A DNA stretch of 64,000 nt from Roseibium sp. Sym1 (lineage in GTDB: Bacteria > Pseudomonadota > Alphaproteobacteria > Rhizobiales > Stappiaceae), in NCBI RefSeq assembly GCF_027359675.1, contig NZ_CP114786.1, forward strand, positions 3,632,501-3,696,500, given 5' to 3'. Position 1 is the stretch's first letter. Every line of letters starts with the position of its first letter. The notes below the pieces were generated by a model that searched no databases, was not told the origin of the DNA, and was given only the letters and a program-made list of their open reading frames with translations. The position numbers and the translations under genes were made by a program. Shown one piece after another: positions 1 through 7,472 of the stretch.

Positions 1-809
1 GCGGATCGCAAGGCCGGCAGGAACAGACCGGCGTCAGCGATCAGGACAATTGCCTTTTCCTGGATGACGAGGTCAGGCCGGAAGACAGGACCGGCTATTT
101 CGCCGACCTGGCCCGGTTCGTTTCGGATGGCCTCAATACCTGTGGCTATGTCTATTGCCCCGGGGAGATGATGGCTACCAATCCGCGCTGGTGCCAGCCG
201 GTCGCTGTCTGGAAGAGCTATTTTGACGGCTGGATTGCCAAGCCAAATCCGGAAGCCCAGATGCTCAGCTCGGTGATGTTTGACCTCAGGCCTATCGGTG
301 GCGACAAGAGCCTCTTTCAGGATCTGCAAGGGGAGACGCTGAAAGCGGCAAGCGAAAACTCGATTTTCGTGGCCCACATGATCAGCAATTCGCTGAAACA
401 CACACCTCCGCTCAATCTTCTGCGCGGCCTGGCAACCATCCGCTCGGGGGAAAACAAGAACACGCTGGACCTGAAACACAACGGCGTGGTGCCGGTGGTC
501 GATCTCGCGCGTATCTATGCCTTGCGCGGGCAGATCGGCGAGGTCAACACAAGGGCTCGCCTGGAAGAAGCGCGTGAGAGGGGGCAGCTCAGCCTGTCGG
601 GCGCTGGCGATCTTCTGGATGCCTATGACCTCATTGCCGAAACCCGCCTACTGCATCAGGCGAACCTGGTGAAACACGGATCCGCACCGGACAATTTCCT
701 GCAGCCCTCCAGTCTTTCGGATTTCGAGCGGAGCCATTTGCGGGACGCCTTTGTTGTGGTCAAGACGATGCAATCGGCGGTGGGGCATGGACGAGGCATG
801 CTGAGCTGA
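1..809 (+). CDS. DUF294-type nucleotidyltransferase, C-terminal part (5' end cut by window)
   Basis: The reading frame is open from the first complete codon of the window (position 3) to the TGA at 807-809, so the 5' part of the gene lies outside. The visible part starts with GSQGRQEQTGVSDQDN, the G-S-x-G-R-x-E-Q...DQDN signature of DUF294 putative nucleotidyltransferases, where the paired Asp residues are the expected metal ligands. A helical DUF294_C-like region follows. Full family members usually carry CBS or cyclic-nucleotide-binding domains upstream, which cannot be seen here. The two genes downstream run in the same direction and probably form an operon with it. The cellular role of the family is poorly defined; the assignment rests on the motif and on neighbourhood with a DnaQ-like exonuclease. 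Confidence 0.82.
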   Translation, partial: GSQGRQEQTGVSDQDNCLFLDDEVRPEDRTGYFADLARFVSDGLNTCGYVYCPGEMMATNPRWCQPVAVWKSYFDGWIAKPNPEAQMLSSVMFDLRPIGGDKSLFQDLQGETLKAASENSIFVAHMISNSLKHTPPLNLLRGLATIRSGENKNTLDLKHNGVVPVVDLARIYALRGQIGEVNTRARLEEARERGQLSLSGAGDLLDAYDLIAETRLLHQANLVKHGSAPDNFLQPSSLSDFERSHLRDAFVVVKTMQSAVGHGRGMLS

Positions 810-866
810 TTGAAACAGGCAGAGGCCAGCGTTGGAGCCGCGGGTCGAAACTGCCGGGAGGAAACG

Positions 867-1388
867 ATGTTCGTGGAACTGATCGCAACGCTGGTTGCCG
901 GTGTGGCGGGCGCCGGGCTGGTTATGCTGCTCAACCGGTTATTGGGAGGGCGGCTGCCGCGCTGGTTCGCGCCTGTTGCCGCCGGTGCGGCCATGCTTTT
1001 GACCACAATCGCCAGTGAATACGGCTGGTATGACCGGACCCGGCAGACGTTGCCCGAAAGTGTGGTCGTTGCCCAAACCGTTGAAAGCAGGGCTTTCTAC
1101 CGTCCGTGGACCTATGTCGTGCCATTTGTCGAACGATTTGTCGCGATCGACATGGCCTCGCTTCAGACCCATCCGGAGCAACCTGGGTTGCGTCTGGTCG
1201 ACGCCTATTTCTTCGGACGCTGGTCGCCGGTCAACAAACTGCCCGTGATCGCGGATTGCGTAGAGCTGCGACGCGCTGCCCTGGTCGATGGTGTCAGTTT
1301 CGAGGCTGATGGCGCCGTCAAAGGGATCACCTGGACACCTGTTTCCGATAAGGATGCCATCGTTTCCACGATTTGCGGGGCGGGGTGA
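867..1388 (+). CDS. Small membrane-anchored hypothetical protein
   Basis: A 173-residue protein with two hydrophobic N-terminal segments (about residues 4-26 and 35-50) and a polar C-terminal domain of about 120 residues that should face the periplasm. The ATG at 867 was chosen because GGGAGG stands just upstream; a possible TTG at 810 has no such site. Its stop overlaps the next start (ATGA at 1388), which points to translational coupling with the exonuclease gene. I do not recognise the family. Position between a DUF294 protein and a membrane exonuclease suggests a joint membrane-associated function, but that is inference. Confidence 0.7.
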   Translation: MFVELIATLVAGVAGAGLVMLLNRLLGGRLPRWFAPVAAGAAMLLTTIASEYGWYDRTRQTLPESVVVAQTVESRAFYRPWTYVVPFVERFVAIDMASLQTHPEQPGLRLVDAYFFGRWSPVNKLPVIADCVELRRAALVDGVSFEADGAVKGITWTPVSDKDAIVSTICGAG

Positions 1389-2800
1389 TGCTGACCGGCT
1401 TCAACCTGCGGCTTCGTATCTTCCTGATGTTTGCCGGCGTTGCCGCCGCAAGCGGCTGCGTTGTTCTGGCGGCGCTCTATTTCGGCTACAGGCGAACCGG
1501 TGAGACCGACATTTTGTCCGGCTTCCTGTTTGCCGGCGTTCTCTCCAGCTTCGGTCTGCTGGCGATCCTGGCGGGGGTCTGGCTCCTCTTCGACGAAAAC
1601 GTTGCCAAGCCGATCAACCGGTTGGCGGCGGCAATGCGTACCCGCGCGCATGCCGACGCGGCACCCGGCCTCGATCTTGAGGAAGCGCGCTATCTCGGTG
1701 ATCTTGCGCCGGCATTGCAGGCGGTGACCGGGCGGCTGTCGCAGATTTCGGGTGAAGCAGACGGCCCCGCGGCCAGGGAAACGTCGCGCCTGATGGCCGA
1801 ACGTGCGCATCTGGCCCTTCTCCTGACGGAGATCCCGGTCGCGATCGTTCTGGTGAGCCCAGCTCACCGTATCATGCTTTATGACGGGCAGGCCGCGGAC
1901 ATTCTCGGCCAGGTGCAGGTGCCGAGACTGAGTGCATCGATCTTCGACTATTTTTCTGAAACCGAACTGCTTGAGGCTTTTCACCAGCTTGATGGTAGCC
2001 GTAAGGAGATCGATGTCAGGGTGAGCGGGACACGTGACAGGTTGGAGTTTCAGCTGCGTCTCAAGAAACTCAGCGAAGCATCCGGCTACATGATCCTGAT
2101 CGACGACGCTGGTGCGAGGATGTCGCCGGAAGCCTCCCGGCCGCTCATTTACGATTTCGACTTGTCGGAGCGTAGCAGCGAACGCGCGCTCATGAAGATT
2201 CCCCTGAAGGACCTGACCTTCGCCGTGTTCGACACGGAAACGACCGGGCTGATGCCGAACAAGGACGAGATCGTTCAGATCGGTGCCGTCCGCGTTGTCA
2301 ACGGCCGGCTCGTGGAGGGAGAGGTGCTGGACCAGCTGGTCAATCCGGGCCGTCCGATCCCGCCGGCTTCAACGAAGGTTCACGGGATCTTCGACGAGAT
2401 GGTGGCCGATGCACCGGATCCGGCCACAGCGGTTGCGCAGTTTCACGACTTTGCCCACGATGCCGTTATCGTGGCCCACAATGCTCCGTTCGACATGGCT
2501 TTCCTGCAGAAGCATGGCAGACGGGCCGGCCTGTCCTTCGATCATCCGATCCTGGATACGGTGCTCCTGTCGGCCGTGGTGTTCGGCACCAATGAAGAGC
2601 ATACCCTTGACGCGTTGTGTGCCCGTCTTGGGGTCACCATTCCAGCCGGGCTCAGGCATACGGCCCTCGGCGACGCCTATGCCACGGCCGAGGCCCTGTG
2701 CAGGTTGCTGCCGATCCTCTCGTCACTTGGCCATGACACCTTCGGCGCTGTCGTTGAACAGACGCGCAAGCACGGGCGGCTGCTCAAGGACCTCAACTGA
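1388..2800 (+). CDS. Membrane-anchored DEDDh 3'-5' exonuclease (DnaQ-like)
   Basis: A 470-residue protein. Two transmembrane helices lie at about residues 9-32 and 45-68, then a linker, a PAS-like region at about 145-240, and a DnaQ/PolC-type exonuclease domain from about 275. The catalytic motifs are complete: FDTETTG (Asp282, Glu284), HNAPFDMAFL and HTALGDAY, giving the DEDDh set. The domain resembles the proofreading subunit of DNA polymerase III, but the membrane anchor and PAS-like part show that it is not the replicative epsilon subunit. The start overlaps the preceding stop by ATGA. It probably degrades 3' ends of DNA or small nucleic acids at the inner membrane in response to a sensed signal; the signal is unknown. 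Confidence 0.85.
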   Translation: MLTGFNLRLRIFLMFAGVAAASGCVVLAALYFGYRRTGETDILSGFLFAGVLSSFGLLAILAGVWLLFDENVAKPINRLAAAMRTRAHADAAPGLDLEEARYLGDLAPALQAVTGRLSQISGEADGPAARETSRLMAERAHLALLLTEIPVAIVLVSPAHRIMLYDGQAADILGQVQVPRLSASIFDYFSETELLEAFHQLDGSRKEIDVRVSGTRDRLEFQLRLKKLSEASGYMILIDDAGARMSPEASRPLIYDFDLSERSSERALMKIPLKDLTFAVFDTETTGLMPNKDEIVQIGAVRVVNGRLVEGEVLDQLVNPGRPIPPASTKVHGIFDEMVADAPDPATAVAQFHDFAHDAVIVAHNAPFDMAFLQKHGRRAGLSFDHPILDTVLLSAVVFGTNEEHTLDALCARLGVTIPAGLRHTALGDAYATAEALCRLLPILSSLGHDTFGAVVEQTRKHGRLLKDLN

Positions 2801-2807
2801 AGAGACG

Positions 2808-2890
2808 GTCCGTTTGATGAAACGGACACGCCAGGTGACGGGCTGACGGAGATGCCATCCGGCATGACCCGGTCTCCTGTACGGGAGACC
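2808..2890. terminator. Two hairpins between convergent genes
   Basis: GTCCGTTT / AAACGGAC (2808-2827, loop GATG) and GGTCTCC / GGAGACC (2871-2890) are perfect stems between the exonuclease stop and the convergent gene ending at 2892. Neither is followed by a long T run, so they are plausible but not certain terminators for the two converging transcripts. Confidence 0.5.
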
Positions 2891-2891
2891 A

Positions 2892-3551
2892 TCAGGGCAG
2901 GATCGAGATATCCCGAAACGGGTTGAACGGCGCCGTCTTGGGAGAAATCGTGCTCATTTCCTTGCAGAAGTCGGGCATGCTGACATTGAACTCCCGCAGG
3001 CGCCGGTCGAAGGGCGGCTTGCGCAGGTGGTCCACGGAAGGGAGCTTCCAGTTGCCATGATTTCCGAAAATCGCTCTGCCCAGTTCGGACGAGTGCACGG
3101 ACGTGACCATCGTGGCGAAGAATTCCTCGACATTGCCGAAGTCCCCGCTCATCGGCAGAAGGTCTCCGGACTTGGTCAACCGGCTGGCCCCGTAGACGGT
3201 GCGCAAGCTGTGGCTCAATTCATGGATAAGGAATTCGTGGGGGGCGCCGAACAGCTGTTTCTTGCCGACCCGGCCCGGGGAAAATTCCACCATCGACCGT
3301 GATCCTCTTGCGGATTTCCCAAGGTCGTTGTTGCCGGAATGAACGTGGCTCGCCGCATTTTCCATAGCATTGTCGAAACCATCTGCTGCCAGGTTCGGTT
3401 CCACGATCACATCGAACGGAGCGCGGGCAAGCCGGTCAAGAACGATCCTTCCGGTCCGCGTTTGCCGGACCTCCATCAGCACTGCCTCGATACTTGATTT
3501 GTAGCGTTGCTGGGCGGACTTCGATCCGCCACTTCGAATTACAATTGCCAT
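2892..3551 (-). CDS. Putative zinc metalloprotease of effector type (M91-like)
   Basis: A 219-residue protein without signal peptide or membrane segment. The centre carries HELSHSLRTVYG, an HExxH zinc motif, and about 30 residues later NVEEFFATMV, whose glutamates could supply the third zinc ligand; GNHGN follows. This arrangement resembles the M91 metalloprotease family of secreted effectors (NleD, HopH1, XopG), a family assignment made from memory of the motif pattern rather than from an alignment. The gene stands alone, is convergent with the exonuclease operon and is followed upstream by visibly AT-rich DNA, which suggests acquisition. No secretion-system gene or obvious immunity gene is next to it. 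It may be an effector delivered to a host cell or a toxin-like protein; the HExxH motif is sure, the rest is inference. Confidence 0.6.
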   Translation of the reverse strand: MAIVIRSGGSKSAQQRYKSSIEAVLMEVRQTRTGRIVLDRLARAPFDVIVEPNLAADGFDNAMENAASHVHSGNNDLGKSARGSRSMVEFSPGRVGKKQLFGAPHEFLIHELSHSLRTVYGASRLTKSGDLLPMSGDFGNVEEFFATMVTSVHSSELGRAIFGNHGNWKLPSVDHLRKPPFDRRLREFNVSMPDFCKEMSTISPKTAPFNPFRDISILP

Positions 3552-3845
3552 GTCGTCCTACCTTTTAAATCGGCATTTCCGGGAGGCCAGATGGAAATAA
3601 ATCGTTCCTCCCGATGGTCGGCATTGTCCAAATTTTTTTAATTTTTCTGAGTGTTGTTTCGATAAATATTGAATAGTGAGTTTCTCTATTGAACCAGTCA
3701 ATCCGTAGGTAGCTTTGTTATTGGTAGTTTGCGAGATTTGTTGGTTGAGTACTTGGTTTTATGTTCATACTGGTTGCAGTTCGTAATCAAGGGATTGTCA
3801 GAACCGGGATGTCTCACACAGGCGGTCCGACGGCCGTAACAGTGT
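3552..3845. other. AT-rich intergenic region
   Basis: About 290 bases, clearly more AT-rich than the neighbours (3635-3760 in particular), between the metalloprotease start and the SDR stop. It should hold the metalloprotease promoter. No convincing gene, repeat or RNA was seen. Confidence 0.5.
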
Positions 3846-4589
3846 TCAGAGCGCCAGGACCCCTCCATCGACGGCAATCGCCTGGCCGGTCAGATAGGTG
3901 TTGGCCGGGCGCAGGATCGACAGCATGGTCTCGACGATTTCCTCGGGGTTGCCGAGGCGTTTCATGGGGACGCCGGACGCCAGAAACGCCTCACGGTCCG
4001 CGAAGCCGCTATCTGTCATGAGCGGCGTCGGACTGAAGAACGGACAAATTGCGTTGACGCGGATGTCCCGCCGGGCGAATTCGGCGGCCGCGGTTTTGGT
4101 CAGGCCGACAACGGCGTGTTTCGAGGCCGCGTAGGCGGCGAGTTTCGGAGCGGCGTTGAGGCCGGCGACCGAGGCGACGTTCAAGATGGCGCCACCATGC
4201 TCCAGCATCAGCGGAATCTGGTGTTTCATGCCGAAGAAGACACCTTTCGTATTGACGGCGAAACACCGGTCCAGATCGTCTTCGGTGGTTTCCAGAAGAC
4301 TCGTCATGGGTGGTGCGAAGCCGGCATTGTTGACGGCGATGTCGAGACCGCCAAACGCATCTCCTGCCCGTTGGCAGAGGGTTTGAACTTCCTCTTCCTG
4401 GGAGACATCGCAGCGCAGAAGCTCGGTGGAGCCGCGCAGGTTTGCGGCCAGCGCATTGAGCCCTGCCGTGTCGATGTCGCCGAGAACGAGGTTGGCTCCG
4501 AAAGCCGCCAGCCGTTCGGACAGCAGCCTGCCAAAGCCGCTGGCAGCCCCCGTAACGAGAATGGTTTTTCCGGAAAACTCCGATGTCAC
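3846..4589 (-). CDS. SDR family NAD(P)-dependent oxidoreductase
   Basis: A 247-residue classical short-chain dehydrogenase. TGAASGFG near the N-terminus is the Rossmann glycine motif, NNAG follows beta4, and the catalytic Ser (NVASVAG), Tyr-x-x-x-Lys (YAASK) are all present; GGVLAL ends the protein as is typical. The GTG at 4589 was chosen because GGGAGG stands six bases upstream on the coding strand; an ATG at 4619 lacks such a site. The gene appears monocistronic. The substrate cannot be deduced. Confidence 0.85.
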   Translation of the reverse strand: MTSEFSGKTILVTGAASGFGRLLSERLAAFGANLVLGDIDTAGLNALAANLRGSTELLRCDVSQEEEVQTLCQRAGDAFGGLDIAVNNAGFAPPMTSLLETTEDDLDRCFAVNTKGVFFGMKHQIPLMLEHGGAILNVASVAGLNAAPKLAAYAASKHAVVGLTKTAAAEFARRDIRVNAICPFFSPTPLMTDSGFADREAFLASGVPMKRLGNPEEIVETMLSILRPANTYLTGQAIAVDGGVLAL

Positions 4590-4810
4590 TGACTGCCTCC
4601 CTGTACCGTGCCGGTCCATTTAGTCTTGCAACGGTCCCGAAAACAACGGTACGCAGATCGCATCAACCGGCTGACACAGCCTTAAACAGCATTGCTCTCC
4701 GTTTTGGCAGTGCCGGGCGTCACAGGCAGGCAACGCGGCCCCGATCTATCTGTCTCTCATCGGGGACGCACAGATCCCAGCAGAAACACAGATGCCGGAG
4801 CGGAAGCGCC

Positions 4811-5095
4811 ATGATTGCCAGACTGACCGAACCAGATTTCACTTCGCGCGGACACGAGACCGCCGCTCCCGTTCCCAAGACCGGTAAACGTGCCGCTTCG
4901 AAAGTCCGGTCCGGGCTGGGCAGTCTCGGCTGCATGATCCGCAAGGCCCGCGAGCAGCTGCGTGTCTCCCGCGACGAGTTCAGCCTGCTGGACGTGGTCG
5001 TTCCGCCGGGCGAAGACGGTCCGATGTCGCGGCAGGAGCTCAATGACTGGATTTGCCGGACCTCCAAAAAGGGCAAGGACAACAGGCCGGGCTAA
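4811..5095 (+). CDS. Hypothetical protein, 94 residues
   Basis: A short, basic and charged protein rich in Lys/Arg in its centre, with a C-terminal half that looks helical (QLRVSRDEFSLLDVV, SRQELNDWICRTSKKGK). The start is the only ATG in frame with a purine-rich stretch upstream, but the ribosome site is weak. It ends 60 bases before the cytochrome b561 gene on the same strand. I do not recognise a family and cannot assign a role. Confidence 0.5.
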   Translation: MIARLTEPDFTSRGHETAAPVPKTGKRAASKVRSGLGSLGCMIRKAREQLRVSRDEFSLLDVVVPPGEDGPMSRQELNDWICRTSKKGKDNRPG

Positions 5096-5154
5096 CGGCT
5101 GGTGTTCGCGCTTTGACGACTTCACTTCAACGGACCGACCGAAGGGGGCTTCCC

Positions 5155-5724
5155 ATGTCCGAAACCTCGATGACCGACACCCAGGAAAGTTTCTATGCGG
5201 ATCCCGCGCAACCAGTTGCCCGTCACGGCGGCCCGGCGCGCCTGCTTCACTGGGCGGTGGCTGCGCTCGTTCTTGTAACCTGGCCGCTCGGGCTGATGAT
5301 CGGCTTTGCAAAAAAAGACGTGGTCATGGATTTCTATCTGCTGCACGAGGGGTTCGGGTTCCTGGTGCTGTGGCTGATGCTGATCCGGGTGGGCAACAAG
5401 CTCCTGGCGCGGTCACCCGAAGCGGAAGGGCCGTTGCATGAACGGCTGGCCGCAACAGGCGTTCACGGACTGCTCTATGCCTTCCTGATCCTGATGCCGG
5501 TCTCCGGGTTCCTGGCGACCAACGCGCATGGCTTTCCGCTGAAGTGGTTCGGTCTCGTCGAGATCTGGAGTCCACTCGGCAAGAGCCCCGACATTGCCTG
5601 GACGTTGTCGTCAATTCACGCGTGGAGCGCCTGGATCCTGCTCGGCCTTCTGGGTCTCCATCTCGGCGCGGTGCTGTTTCACCATGTCATCCGCAGGGAC
5701 AAGACGCTGTTCCGGATGCTGTAA
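5155..5724 (+). CDS. Cytochrome b561 family protein
   Basis: A 189-residue integral membrane protein with four hydrophobic helices and histidines at the positions expected for two b-type hemes (LLHW in helix 1, HEGFG and GVHGLLYA in the middle, IHAW and LGLHLGAVLFHH in the last). This matches the bacterial CybB/YodB-like group, which transfers electrons between quinol and periplasmic acceptors. The ATG at 5155 begins the conserved part after a short polar leader. A strong terminator follows at 5755. Confidence 0.88.
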   Translation: MSETSMTDTQESFYADPAQPVARHGGPARLLHWAVAALVLVTWPLGLMIGFAKKDVVMDFYLLHEGFGFLVLWLMLIRVGNKLLARSPEAEGPLHERLAATGVHGLLYAFLILMPVSGFLATNAHGFPLKWFGLVEIWSPLGKSPDIAWTLSSIHAWSAWILLGLLGLHLGAVLFHHVIRRDKTLFRML

Positions 5725-5754
5725 GCCTGTCCTGCCAGGCTCCGGAACATCGCG

Positions 5755-5790
5755 CGGCCGGCATCTTCGGATGCCGGCCGTTTTTCTTTG
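5755..5790 (+). terminator. Rho-independent terminator
   Basis: Perfect 11-bp stem CGGCCGGCATC / GATGCCGGCCG with a TTCG tetraloop, followed by TTTTTCTTT. It ends the cytochrome b561 transcript. Confidence 0.9.
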
Positions 5791-5933
5791 CCGGCGTGCC
5801 GCCGAAGCAAGCCCATGCCCTGTTGATGTCATGCCGGAACTGCGAAACGGAGAGAGGTCTCCTGGCCCCGTTATCACGGTGATGCCACCTTGCCATTTTG
5901 ACCAGGCCGCGTTGCTTTCACCACGACAGGCGA

Positions 5934-7448
5934 TCACCGCGCGACAACGGGAACCGATTGGGTGACTACCCGCGGGGTGCCGTTGGTGTCTTCGAGCGAC
6001 AGGGTGAGCTTGAGTTCGCCGGTCTGGTCTCCGGTTTCAAAACCGGTCGAAAACGCCTGTTCCTCGGGCCGGTTTGGCGCGGCCTGAGCAGGGTCTGGTG
6101 ACAGGGGCAGGGGGACGACCGTGCCGTCCGGCCGGATGAGACGCAGGTCGAAACGGGCCGGATCGAGCGGGACGACATCGCCAAGCCGGATGTGAACGAT
6201 CGCGCGGGCCCGGGTGCCGGCCCGGTAAAGCGGCTGATCCGTCACCAGATCAACACCGACCAGTTCGACGGCGTGGCCCAGCGCTGTCAGAATGCCGGAG
6301 CGCTCTCGCTCCGGCACTTCCATGACGGCCTGTTCTGCGCCCTTCTTCAAGGCTGTCAGAATGAAGTCCTGGACAGAGGCCTCGTTGAGGATTGTGCCGT
6401 GCGAGGCGAAGCTTGTGCGGAAAGTGATCCGGTCCGGCAGCAGGGCGCTGTCTGTCATGACCGTCCCGTCGCCATTCCAACTTGTTTCATAGTCCAGCCG
6501 AGCCGGGCCCTCGCCGGAGGTCAACCGGTAGCTGCTGGTAGTGTGCTGGTCTACGCCGACAACCAGGGCTTCACCGATGCCGGCCGGCAAAGGTGTTTCC
6601 GCAAGGTCGACAAGGGCCGTGCGGCGGCGCTTCACTTCCACCAGATCGGGCAGGCTGGCGGGGTCGACGCCGTCCCAGTTCAGCTTGGTCCAGGCGTCTT
6701 CCCGGGCGACGTCGAAAGCCTGTGTCGCCAGGAAATCGCCCTCGCAACAGCCTTCATAGGAAGGCATGAGGTCGAAGATGGAGGGGAAGCTGAGCATGAT
6801 CCGGCGGAAGTCCTCCACACCGCCGACGACGACACTTGCATCACCCCAGCCTCGTTCCAGCATCTCAAAGATGCGCACGGACCCGCGGAGCGGCGAGCCG
6901 GCTGTGATCAGGCTGTTGACCCTGCGGGCACCGTCTTCTTGAAGGATGAATGCCCTGGCGACAAGACCGCCCATGCTGTGGGCGACAATATCGACCTTGG
7001 CATCCTTCGGTACGGAGCGCTCGAGAAACATCTTGAACCGGGCCGCATTGTCAAAGACGCTTTGACGCCAGTCGTAATCGAAGGTCAGCAGCGTGCTTCC
7101 TTCCCGGTATCCCGCCGCCTTGAGCCGTTCCAAAATCGGGCGATAGATCTCCTGGGTATAGAGGCCGAGATAGGACATTTCCCGGATAAGGCCGCAGGAC
7201 CCTGTCGGCTCTGCCCGGTCATCCAGCCTGAGGTCCGAAAACCGCAGAATCGAGTCGAGCGTTCCCCAGATCACAGTCCGGTTGCCATCCTCTTCGATCC
7301 GGCACAGTTTCGAACCCATGATGCCGGGGATCACAACGACCGGTCGTTCCGGCGGTGGCGGTAAAGTGGCATCGGCGACAGGTGGGCGGGCAAACAGAAG
7401 CGAGACCGCAACGACGGATAAGGCTCCCAGGAGTGCCTGTCTCTTCAT
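5934..7448 (-). CDS. Secreted LCAT-like lipase/acyltransferase
   Basis: A 504-residue protein with a signal peptide (about residues 1-27, cut near ADATLPP). VVVIPGIMGSKL is the usual start of the lecithin:cholesterol acyltransferase-like alpha/beta hydrolases, AHSMGG holds the nucleophilic Ser, and GDGTVMTDSA and ASHGTIL supply candidate Asp and His. A C-terminal beta domain of about 120 residues follows (RAGTRARAIVHIRLGD...). It should hydrolyse or transfer acyl chains of lipids outside the cytoplasm. It lies 24 bases downstream of the adenylate cyclase gene and so ends the FecR-cyclase-lipase operon. Confidence 0.82.
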   Translation of the reverse strand: MKRQALLGALSVVAVSLLFARPPVADATLPPPPERPVVVIPGIMGSKLCRIEEDGNRTVIWGTLDSILRFSDLRLDDRAEPTGSCGLIREMSYLGLYTQEIYRPILERLKAAGYREGSTLLTFDYDWRQSVFDNAARFKMFLERSVPKDAKVDIVAHSMGGLVARAFILQEDGARRVNSLITAGSPLRGSVRIFEMLERGWGDASVVVGGVEDFRRIMLSFPSIFDLMPSYEGCCEGDFLATQAFDVAREDAWTKLNWDGVDPASLPDLVEVKRRRTALVDLAETPLPAGIGEALVVGVDQHTTSSYRLTSGEGPARLDYETSWNGDGTVMTDSALLPDRITFRTSFASHGTILNEASVQDFILTALKKGAEQAVMEVPERERSGILTALGHAVELVGVDLVTDQPLYRAGTRARAIVHIRLGDVVPLDPARFDLRLIRPDGTVVPLPLSPDPAQAAPNRPEEQAFSTGFETGDQTGELKLTLSLEDTNGTPRVVTQSVPVVAR

Positions 7449-7472
7449 GTTCGAATTCCTTGTTTGAGTCGG

